In this document: piece after piece, positions 54,304 to 63,583 of the stretch
How the letters are laid out: each line of letters opens with the position of its first letter
Position numbering within the stretch: position 1 is the first letter of the stretch
Source of the DNA: Kitagawia praeruptora
Taxonomy: Eukaryota > Streptophyta > Magnoliopsida > Apiales > Apiaceae
Length of the DNA: 64,000 nt
NCBI GenBank assembly: GCA_037693485.1
Contig: CM075344.1
Span: 36,333,501-36,397,500, forward strand
Reading direction: 5' to 3'
Notes under the pieces: model-generated
Seen by the model: only the letters and a program-made list of their open reading frames with translations
What the model was told of the DNA's origin: nothing
The model's database searches: none
Program-made: the position numbers and the translations under genes

Positions 54304-55167
54304 TGTAGTGCCCAAAATTTCCATGGGCTAGATTTAGGCCCATTAGGCCCTAGGGTCCGGTCCATACGAGCTAGAAGATTGATCCAGTACGAGTTATGAA
54401 GATCAGATAGAAGAAATGACTAAGGAAGTACGAGTATCAGGAGGTTCCCAATGGTCAGGAAGCTGAGCTGAACATTAGAAGACCAGGTTCCTCCTAGCAG
54501 AAGAGTTCGAGTTAGCATAGCACCAGCCATAGAGATGACGAGAGCATGTGAAGAGCTATCCAGTCTAACCAGTTTGTTATTTGTGCAGGTACTGATGCCT
54601 AAAGGGAGGTCCCTAAGTGATATGTCCCGAAATAAGGAGGTTCCTGAAAAACAGGCTCCTGAGATATAGGTTCCTGAGTACCAGGTTCCTACGAGTTGCC
54701 AACAGAAAGTTCTAGAAGCCATCTAGAACAGATAAACGAATTGATATTGGAGTATAATTCTAGGGCGCAGATGATCCTAGAGTTATCTCTGATCAATGAG
54801 AGAATCATAGTAGGGTACGAACTCGAGTTCTACTCTACTTAGCCAACTAGTTCGTGGAAGGCTCTAAAGGAACCTGAGTCCTACACGAACTAGGTGATCG
54901 AATACAGCTATTCCAGCAAGAGACAGAGTCCCATTAGAACTACGTGAGCTTGATCCCTATATATATAAGGGTACGTAGGCACCTCGAGGGTAAGACGCAT
55001 TGAGTTCTCTGATTTTCTCTAAAGGCACTTGAGATTATTGGAGACACCCTCGAGCACAGCTCAACCCCCACAAACACAACCCAAACCTTTCACAGAACAG
55101 TTGATCGCTAGCCTGTATAACTACCCGTAGACCTCTCATAAGTTGTTACAAAATCCACTCATCAACA
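54304..55167 (+). repeat. 3' LTR of element A (864 bp)
   Basis: It is the partner of 18754-19617, with about 10 differences, and is followed by the TTAAC target duplication at 55168. The TATA box lies at 54958-54968. Confidence 0.95.
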
Positions 55168-55515
55168 TTAACATTGATAATATTGTTACTAACATTTATT
55201 CGATTTAAGTTCGAATAAAATTCAATTCGAATGAAATATTTAACTTCCCTCTAGTAGAACTTCATTTTGGCCACCTGAATATTTCATTTCCCTCCACTGT
55301 CTACTTTTCGTTTCCCCCTTTGTTTTTCACTTCCCCCTTAAATTTGAGTTTCAGTTTTCACTTCCCTCTCCTCTCCACTCCATCAAAACACACAGACCTC
55401 TCACTTAAATTCATATATATCGAGTATGGAGTTCTCTCCTCCCACTTGGTTAGTGTTTTTTCATTGTCCCCTTCTTCCCAGTTTCCTATTCAAGACCTCT
55501 CCACCTTCAATTTCA

Positions 55516-55516
<1 letters not shown>

Positions 55517-55546
<30 letters not shown>
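55517..55546. repeat. CT microsatellite
   Basis: An uninterrupted CT run of about 30 bases, followed by imperfect CT and then GT repeats. Confidence 0.9.
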
Positions 55547-55549
<3 letters not shown>

Positions 55550-55915
55550 CCCTCTCCCTCTCTATATGTGTGTGTGTGATTCGGATTTGTTTGATTTTGT
55601 TTGTCTGATTAAGGGCATTGATGAATTTCAATTTGGGGATGGATATGATGTATTTTCAATTTTATATGTATATGCTCTGTTTTCTTTGCTACGAAAAAGC
55701 CAATTAACTGAGATATCTATCTAAACTTGGTATATGCCTCTGTTTTGCACATTGTATTTCTGCCTCTATTTTGCACTTGGTTTATGCTATGAAACTTGGT
55801 TTTCAGGAAAATTGGTTTGTGCTTCTGTTTGGGTAGCTATTTTGTAAAGGTTTATAGCAAACTCTTGTGCTCATTTGGTTTGTCCTCTTGTAGTCAACGG
55901 AATGGAAATCCTCGG

Positions 55916-56010
55916 AGATTACTTTAGCCATGGTAAAATCATCATCTGTTTGACTTTCGACTTCACATCAGGTACAATAGATGATGGTTTTACCACATCA
56001 AAAATAATCC
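55916..56010. other. Foldback with a 16-bp stem
   Basis: GGTAAAATCATCATCT (55932-55947) pairs with AGATGATGGTTTTACC (55979-55994) with one G-U pair in RNA. Weaker pairing extends on both sides. The size and loop (about 31 bases) would suit a small-RNA precursor or the remains of an inverted repeat; the sequence alone cannot tell which. Confidence 0.4.
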
Positions 56011-56621
56011 TTCGATTGGAACAAAGGATTACTTGCTACGCGGAACCTCTGGTGCAGAAGACATGAGTTGGAGGTTTTATCTAAATGCATTCCTAACTAG
56101 CTTGTCCATCTGTTATGAAGTTGTAAAATGTATTCTTGTGAACTATTTGTAACGTTTCCCCATCTTAAAGGCCCTTGTCAAAGACCGCGAGATTCAATGT
56201 CTTCAAAGTAATCCCAGCAGAGATTCAATGCGAGGATGTTTAAGAATGGTGTAAATAATGGTGTATAGGCTGGGGTCAGTGGAAGTGTTGTAATTGAAAA
56301 GGTAATTTCAATTTCTACATGTCTGTGTAGTGTAATGTGCCTAATGATTGACCCTACGAAACTTAGTTTTTCTTGTTTAGCTTCCTTGTGATGTTTCAAT
56401 GGGAAAATAGGTTTAAGGCATACAATATATCATGGGAGGTCTGATGTGTCTGCACCTACAAATGTCATGGTCTAAACAATGTCCTGGGTTTTAAATTATA
56501 GATTTTAGTCATCTTGTATGACCAACAATTATTTACTACTGGTTCATTGTTCATTTTCTAGCTGAACTGTCCAAATTCTAATATTGATAACTTTTTTTCT
56601 TGTGTTTCATTGATATGAAAG

Positions 56622-56786
56622 ATGCATGTCTCAGTGAGGAGGATCTTGTAGAAGAAATTGAGACAGCAACCGGCTGGAGAAAAGAAGGATTGTCTTTGCT
56701 TCATTGAAGTGATTTGCCACAAGGACGACACTAGCAAAGAGTTGCTTGAATGGGGATCTCGGGTCTCTACTGCTAACAGCTCATGA
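56622..56786 (+). pseudogene. PDC: Pyruvate decarboxylase 3'-exon fragment
   Basis: After an intron-like end (GATATGAAAG) the sequence encodes EEDLVEEIETATG and, after a one-base insertion (extra T at about 56675), GEKKDCLCFIEVICHKDDTS followed by KELLEWGSRVSTANSS and a stop at 56784. This is the conserved C-terminus of plant pyruvate decarboxylase, which turns pyruvate into acetaldehyde in fermentation. Only about 55 residues are present; the thiamine-diphosphate-binding parts are absent. It lies next to a CACTA right end, in the same stretch of DNA, so capture of a host exon by the transposon is likely. It cannot make an enzyme. Confidence 0.85.
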
Positions 56787-57144
56787 ATAATGGAAACTTT
56801 GACTGGGGATATCAAGTGGATGCTTAAGGATCAGCTTAAGGATCAAGTAGATGCTTAAAGATCAGCTTGGAATTGACAATGGAAACTTTCATTACATGGT
56901 AGAGTGAGGTGTTATGGTCATCAAATTATCAATGTATGTTGTAGGTTTCCAAATTTTGTTTGGTATAGGCTTAGTTATAGTAGTCATTTTGACTTTGCTC
57001 ATTGATATAAGAATGGTGTAAAAATAATGGATTCTTTTGTTAATGATATAGGAGTATTCATTTTTGTTTATTTTGGTGCATAAATGTAATAAAAAATGCT
57101 AGTAGAGCTGTATAAAACAATGCTAGTAAAGCTGTATAGCAAGA

Positions 57145-57567
57145 TCTTTCTCAGTCAGAAACCGTTGTTAATTTGCATTGGCACAACACCAGTGAAATAA
57201 CAAACCGTTGTTCAAACCGACTACAGCAGAACCAAGTCACACAACACTTTTCAACCGTTGTCTATCGGGTGTTGTCTATTGAGCCGCCGTCTTTGATACT
57301 ATCAAACACCAGTTATACACCGTTGTATAGACACTACTAGTACAACGGTTTAGAAACAGGTTTGTCAAATTTTTTTAACGGGAGAATTCCGTTGTGTCAA
57401 GTACCTCATACAAAGGTTTTATTCCCCGTTGTGTGGCAGCATCTATACATGACCAGTGGAAAATCGGTGTGTGACAGCACCAAAGACGATGGCTCAATAG
57501 TCAACGGAAAACTTCTCTTTCAAACAACGGTTGAAAAGCGGTCTCTGAAACTGTTTTTCTTGTAGTG
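57145..57567. mobile_element. Right end of a CACTA (En/Spm) element with subterminal repeats
   Basis: It ends TTTTTCTTGTAGTG, the reverse of CACTACAAGAAAA, the typical CACTA terminus. Upstream, over about 420 bp, the motif CCGTTGT or its complement occurs many times in both directions, as expected for transposase-binding subterminal repeats. The left end is not found. It may lie beyond the retrotransposon nest or be lost. Confidence 0.8.
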
Positions 57568-58985
57568 TAGTTTTCTTCTTCTCCTCTTCTCTTTCTTTCT
57601 TCTCTCTTCTTCTTCCTCCCCAAATCAGAAAAGTAACGTATGTCTTCTCTTTCTCCAAACCCTCACTCATGTTCTTTTTTTTTTACAACTCTCTCTCTTT
57701 TTCTATTTTTATATTTAAAACCTCATTTTTTTTTATTCTCCCAATTATAACACACCAAACAACATCCTAATTATAAAATAAATAAATTTTCACACATAAA
57801 ATAATATTAAAAATAACAAACTAATATTTTCTAATCCTTAATTAATAGTAAATAACATAACTAAAAAAATAATCATTAAAAAATATGGGATGTTACATTA
57901 ACCTTCTTGGACATGTAAATACCTAAACCATTAATTTATGAAGTTTTATAATTAAGACTTTATGGCATGGTTTACCAACTATACGCGTGTCATTAAATTT
58001 AGGCATGAAGAACTTATACAAATGACGAAGTGTTGGACATAGTAGACGCTATTGAAAAGTCAATCCCTGAACATGAATTAGAAGTTTTCGAGCTATCAGT
58101 ATTGGGTTGTTATGTGTGTAGTAATATCCAACCGATATTATACTTGTAAATGCATGTGTTAGTGGCTATGTGCATAGTAAATTAATCTTATTCTTCTTCC
58201 GTCCTTTTTCTAATACAAGTCCCAACTAATTACAACAGTACTGTCCTGCTAATGAGTCAACGAATGCAGAAGTAAGCCGGTTTGATATATTAATGCTCAT
58301 CTTCTTAGGGTTAAGGTGATTATATGGACATTTTACCAGGGAAAATTTAGATATCATAATTATTGACAAGTATTTGGCGTTAGGAGGTTCATAGTCTGGA
58401 AACTTTAACCGATATAGCACTAACTTCATCAAATGCACACCCTGATAAAAAAATGTAATATAGAAATTATAACAAAGACATAGTGCTAAAGCCTAAAAGT
58501 TACCTTGTATTACATATTTTTAACAGTAACAGAATTACTTATCCATGTGATTTCGACGACTATACGAGCTATTGGCCAGTAATCGGCCAGTAATCAAATA
58601 AACTAGATTACTAAGTATCTAAAATTAGAAAGCCTACACTGTCTTGTTGATATCATGCTCAGTGTCAGTAGAATTTATAAACAGATCAGACAAACATTTT
58701 GACAATCAGAAAAGACCGAGACATTCATGCTATCTTTGGTTGGATGGAATGAAGTTTTACGAAAATGGTAAGGAATTTATATTGTATTTATAAATTATAT
58801 GCATGATACTTATTCACTCCATTTCATTGTAAAAAGTTTAGAATTCAATTCCACCAATTTGTAAATGGATCCTCATTCCTACCTGTTCTACACATTTTCT
58901 TTGCAAAAGAAAGGGTTACAGAAGGCACCAAGAAATTGTTATCAAACAATGAATGTAAACCTAAAAGCCTGGAAGCTTTTCTTAC
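57568..58985. other. AT-rich DNA, nothing recognised
   Basis: It begins with a CT-rich stretch and continues with AT-rich sequence. Further exons of the kinase fragment on the minus strand may be hidden here, but I could not identify any. Confidence 0.5.
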
Positions 58986-59539
58986 CGATCAACCAGATCT
59001 GCTGCTTTTGGGCTCATTTCCTTAAGAACTTGAGGCTAATGTATGTTCCGATTGAGAATGTTATCAAATATTATCTGCGGAAACTTCAAGTTAATGGAAG
59101 ATTGAATATGCTTATAAAACCCCTACAGAAAATATGATGAAACTTAAAAGAACCACATAATCCGGGTTATATATAAACAGGTTTGTGTATATCTCTTCAA
59201 GTACATGATACAGTTTTGCTGTTTAATTCATATATCTCCAACCAAAATTGTTATAAATCATATTTTTCAATATATATACAAGTTGAATCGCAGTTTTGTG
59301 GAAAATTAAAGTAATATCCGACTTCGACGACAACTCCAATATTTCTATTTCACATTTTCATGGTATTCCTTTTCCTGAGCAATCGATAAAATGTAAAAAG
59401 ATACTGTAAGTAAACGAGAGAAAGGCCACTAAATTGGTAAAGTACTTACCTGAGGATGCTCACCATTGAAAGGTGGAATGCCAACTATCAGCTCAAAATG
59501 AATAACACCAACAGACCACCAATCAGCATGCACTAGTGC
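58986..59539 (-). pseudogene. Two exons of an IRE-like AGC protein kinase (fragment with stop)
   Basis: First exon 59539-59450, exactly 30 codons: acceptor GCGTAG, then HADWWSVGVIHFELIVGIPP and FNGEHPQ, donor GTAAGT. Second exon 59074-58986: acceptor TTCCGCAG, then IIFDNILNRNIH, a TAG (59038-59036) where Trp is expected, PQVLKEMSPKAADLVDR and donor GTAAGA. Together they cover kinase subdomains IX-X. The DWWSVG motif followed by PPF(N/T)xEHP(Q/E) is typical of the plant IRE/NDR-type AGC kinases, which phosphorylate Ser/Thr. No ATP-binding or catalytic exon is found nearby. I infer a captured or decayed fragment, perhaps carried by the CACTA element ending at 60878. The splice sites remain good, so the lesion may be fairly young. 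Confidence 0.8.
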
Positions 59540-59955
59540 CTACGCAAAATACATATTTACACAGCATGAAGAACTCCATTAATGAATAATAGTCCAAGAT
59601 AAAAAAGGGAAGTAATAGACGAATTCTAAACAATAGATTCAAGTGGCACACATTTTCATGAAGGGTGGCTATATATGAGAGGAGTACACACACATAGCAA
59701 GTTGCCTTGATAACACAATTACAAAGTAAGAAAAACAAAGTTAAAAATTAGGGTTTCGAACAAGCTACATACATACTGATTAAAGTTTACCCACTTACTA
59801 ATGTGAGCTTTGGAGCTTTTGATTCGAACAAATCGGCCTTATACGAACTCTGTACCTACTAAAAATCAGCTTTGGAGCTTGTTGATTGCTGATTGAGCTT
59901 CGATCTTGTTGATTGATGATGGTGGATTAGCTTGAGCTTGCTTCGAGATTGAGAT

Positions 59956-60419
59956 TGTTGGGCCGCGAGCAATCCATAACTCCACAATAATATGATATTT
60001 TCCGTTTTGGGCTGAGCTCGCACGGATTTGTTTTTAGGTCACTCCTCCCAAAAGACCTCATACTAACGGAGTTAACTGGCTGCTCTATATACAAGAGAAT
60101 TATCTCTTATCTCCTCGATGTTGTACTTGGGTTGACACCACCCAACAATCCTCCCCTCAAACCAAGAACCACATAACACGTGATCTTGCACCACATCGAG
60201 GAGATAAAATATAAATCACGGATTGTTGGGTGGTGTCAACCCATCCAAGTACCACATCGAGTAGATAAAATATAATTCTCTTGTATATAGAGCAGCCAGT
60301 TAACTCCATTAGTATGAGGCCTTTTGGGAGGAGTGACCCAAAAACAAATTCGTGTGGGCTCGGCCCAAAGCGGACAATATCATACCATTGTGGAGTTATG
60401 ACTTGCTAACAGCCCAACC
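59956..60419. repeat. Head-to-head inverted pair of LTR-like arms with a 5-bp target duplication
   Basis: The left arm 59956-60147 (192 bp) begins TGTTGGG and ends CAACA. The right arm 60224-60419 is its inverted copy, with the outer end changed to AACC. The arms match well over nearly their whole length. A 76-bp centre contains TCCTCCCCTCAAACC, which on the minus strand is a purine tract next to the left arm. GAGAT flanks the whole unit (59951-59955 and 60420-60424), so it inserted as one piece. Confidence 0.85.
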
Positions 60420-60719
60420 GAGATTAACAAAGATTAATTAACAGAGATTGAGCTTGCTTCGAGCTTCAGATTAATTAACAAAGATTGAGCTTGAGAAAAG
60501 GGGGTATATGTGTTTCAGTTTAGATTTAGTTTTTGTTATTGTTTTTATGATTTTAATTAATTTGATTTTAGATGGTGAAAATTAAGTTGTGAGAAAAGGG
60601 AGGAATCAAGTTGTGTTTTTTGATTGCCGGGTGGGGGGCAAAAATTTCTAAGTACAAAAAGTTTGGTGAAATATTGGTGGCTCGGGGGGGAAGGGAGGTG
60701 GGAATATATATATATTTTT

Positions 60720-60878
60720 AATAGGTATCCTTAACATCGATTTCTATAAGAAATGATGTAACAGAACTAATAGACATCGGTTTTAGACAAACCGATGTTG
60801 GAAACACTTTTTAATATCAGTGGCTTTTCAAACCGATGTTAAAGGGGCGCAATGTCTATTCCAGTTTTTCTAGTAGTG
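60720..60878. mobile_element. Right end of a second CACTA element
   Basis: It ends TTTTTCTAGTAGTG, the reverse of CACTACTAGAAAAA. The preceding 150 bp repeat ACCGATGTT or its complement four or more times, a different subterminal motif from the CACTA end at 57567. No left end is found. The kinase fragment lies within 2 kb to the left. Confidence 0.75.
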
Positions 60879-61056
60879 TTTGCTTACTAGTTATTTGGAA
60901 TCGTTGTCAAAAACATAATGTGTGTGTTAGTGTATTAAAATTAAAAAAGTAAAAATTTATACAATGTAGAAATAAGCAAAAAGTTTAAATTATCAGCAGT
61001 TTAAAAGTTTCTTTTATCTCTGATTGTACATTAGATAGTCAACCTTAAGATTTAGA

Positions 61057-62973
61057 GGTCCTTTGGCTAAACTTTTTATGACTTAAAATTGCTTAAAGTG
61101 ATAAGTGAAAAATAAAATTTTTAAGTCAACATGTGTTTGGGTAAATTTATATTATGAGTGACTTATGAATTATTATAAACTAGATGATAGCCCGTGCGAA
61201 TCACGGATCGAAATAATTTATTAAAATTGATCATTTTTTATTAAATTTTATAGGAAATATTTTATTTATCATTAAAAAATACTATAAAAATGGTAAAAGT
61301 ACAAAAGAAAATTACGATATTTATGGAACTCAGTAGTTTATAAAAAAAGAATTGTAATTACATCAAAATTCCAATATTTCTAGGAGACACAAATTTAGAA
61401 GTAAGTATCATTAAAATGTGATTTCACTTACAAATAAAATATTAGATGATAAGGGCCCGAGAAATTTAATTAAATTGATCATTAATTTATTATAAAAATT
61501 TACGTTATTTACAAAGAATTTGCTTATTAATAAAGGTCATTTTATATATTATTTATTTAAGTTTATTTAAGAAAATTGAGAAAAAAAAATAAATGATTCC
61601 GATATATACGTTAAAATGTACATGATTATGATAAATACGTTATTTGTGAACTAAATAGAGTTATAATAAAAATTACAATTATAATAGTATTAAAAATTTA
61701 TTATTTTAATAAAAATAATATATAATCCTTGGAGAAATAGGAATCTTACGGGTGGAAACATTTTGGTACCGAAGTACCATTAAAAATGTATTTCGTTTGT
61801 TATAGATAAGCAAGTCACCGTAGATTAATATTTGTATTCGTAGTCATTTTTTTTATTAAGTTGTAATAAAAAAATTATAATTGTAATATAATTTATTTAT
61901 TTATTTTATAAAATAACATAGAATTCTAGAGAAAATAGGAATCTTGGGGTGAAACCAAAATATGGTACGAACCAAATTTGGTATAAAATATTACATTAAA
62001 AAGGGGTTTTGTTATTAATACACGTTATAGATATAGATTTATTTATTATTTATTTAAGATTATATTTTAAACAATCAAGAAAACATAACATACATGGTTC
62101 TGGTTCTAATATATACGTTATTTGTACAATTCAGTAATATTATAGTAAAAGAATTATAATTATAACAAAATTCCAAACAATTGTTTTAGAAAATAATATG
62201 AATTTTAGGGAGTAGGAATCTGTGATGAAATAAGGGTGAAACCAAATTTGTTACGAAAATATCATTAAATAGAAATTTATTAATAAAGATTTTAGATTCT
62301 TTAGTGTTTTATCAAATGTTAAACGATCTGGTTACGTATTCGTTGGTGTTTTACCCTCTATTTGTTGGTGATTTTTGATCGTTGGTTTTTTCAAGTTAAA
62401 AAAATTATAAACAAAAGAATTATAATCATCATAAGAACTCTATTTTTAACTCTTTTTAAAGGAACATAGTATTCTAGGGAAAATATGATTTTTTTTTTAA
62501 ATTACAAATAAAAGAATTATAATTATAATAAGATAAAAATTACAAAAAGAATTATAATTATAATAGGATTTCTATTTTTATTCTTTTTTTTTAAAAAAAC
62601 AACAACATAGTATTCTAGGGAAAATAGGATTTCAGGGGTGAAACAAAAATATAGTGCGAACCAAAAACGGGTGAAACCAAAATATAGTGCGAACCAAATT
62701 TTAGATACCTTTAAAACAGGGTTTCGTTTATTAATAAAGGTTATAGATGTAAATAAAAAAATAAATTTGATAAATTATCTATTTGAATGATGATATTAAC
62801 TTTAATCAAATAAATTTTCAAAATAAAATAAGTCATTCAAAAAAGTATCTCTTACCAACTTTTGACTTTAAGCTATTTTTTTTTAACTTTAAGTCAATTT
62901 CTGACTTATTACACAAATAGACATTTTTTAACTTAAAAGAAGAAAATTGCTTTAAGCCCCGTTGCCAAACGGG
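61057..62973. mobile_element. Probable hAT-like MITE enclosing a Helitron
   Basis: The left edge reads GGTCCTTTGGCTAAAC and the reversed right edge GCCCGTTTGGCAAC, a TTTGGC-type terminus common in plant MITEs. Inside both edges CTTAAAG and AAGTCA-type motifs recur in mirror order. I could not find a convincing target duplication, so boundaries are approximate. Confidence 0.4.
61180..62747 (-). mobile_element. Non-autonomous Helitron (1568 bp)
   Basis: On the minus strand it starts TCTATAACCTTTATTAATAA and ends with a hairpin (CCGTG-ATTCG-CACGG) followed after eight bases by CTAG. The flanks are A before and T after, as expected for Helitron insertion between A and T. No Rep/helicase gene is present. 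The interior contains about five AT-rich units of some 250 bp that each resemble its own 5' end (AATAAAGGTTATAGAT type) and carry GGTGAAACCAAAATATGG-like segments. Confidence 0.78.
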
Positions 62974-63116
62974 CTGTTAAGCATGTAGATAGAAGTCATT
63001 AATATAGGAAGGACTTGGAATTTTCAAACAATAGAAGTCATGTTGTCATGTTGATATTCCAAATGCTAATGGATAGGTGTGTGGTATTGGTATTTACTAT
63101 TCATAAACATAACCTT

Positions 63117-63468
63117 TGTTGGGATATTTGTTTAATTCAAACATATATTCTGTTATTCTAGTTATAGAAATAAAGTGTTGATATGTCAACATGATTTGGT
63201 CAATCGTAATTGAGAGATTATAGGAGTCTGAATTCGTTTATCTTGAGTAGCAAGAATAAGATATTATTGAGAGATTATAGGTGAGAGATTATAGGAGTCT
63301 TGAATATTATTTTTCTATTTAAACAATGTAATCGTATTATTTTCATATCAAGAGAAGAGAATACAATGTAGTCTTTAGAGTATTTGGGTCTTGTACATAT
63401 AAGTTTTCCTTACTTATTTTCATTATTGTTCTTGTTATTTTGAGTCAGTTATTTGTTTATTTTCAACA
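63117..63468. mobile_element. Solo LTR (352 bp) in the promoter of the receptor kinase gene
   Basis: It starts TGTTGGGATA, ends TTTCAACA, and is flanked by the 5-bp duplication ACCTT (63112-63116 and 63469-63473). It is a solo LTR, the product of recombination between two LTRs. A TATA-like TATTTAAA lies at 63316-63323, about 260 bp before the gene's ATG on the same strand. The length and terminus suggest a Copia-type element. Confidence 0.88.
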
Positions 63469-63583
63469 ACCTTGAGGACTGGGAAGACTCCTGGGAAAGC
63501 TACATTTAAGATCCTCAAGTTGTTTCTAAAAATACAGCTTGTTCTTCATTTCTCCTAGCAACTCACATAATACAACAAAGTTA

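Larger units (their letters stand above)
18754..55167 (+). mobile_element. Element A: Tat-lineage Gypsy retrotransposon with two nested insertions
   Basis: Both 864-bp LTRs are present, flanked by the 5-bp duplication TTAAC (18749-18753 and 55168-55172). The order RT, RNase H, second (archaeal-type) RNase H, integrase places it in the Tat lineage. The 3' tandem repeats and the antisense gene suggest a Retand-like branch. Within it sit SIRE-2 (26203-37263) and element B (40650-53352). Without these and their target duplications A is 12,640 bp long. The LTRs differ at about 10 positions (roughly 1.2 %), making A older than its two guests. Confidence 0.95.
55173..56600. other. DNA left of the PDC fragment, possibly interior of a CACTA element
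   Basis: It starts with AT-rich DNA rich in TTCCC runs, followed by a CT microsatellite (about 55517-55546) and a GT run (about 55566-55579), which look like the leader of a plant gene. A foldback at 55916-56010 is listed separately. No recognisable coding domain is seen, and the open frames here are short or low-complexity. Confidence 0.5.

Noticed and set aside
55320..55724. 134-codon frame across the CT microsatellite
   Set aside because: Most of it is Ser/Leu from the CT run. No domain.
57332..57567. A short CACTA element starting at CACTACTAG (57332)
   Set aside because: The 3-base flanks do not match (AGA against TAG), and subterminal motifs continue well to the left of 57332.
59956..60419. 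A Cassandra-type TRIM with 5S rRNA promoter sequence
   Set aside because: I do not see 5S promoter boxes, and the arms are inverted, not direct.
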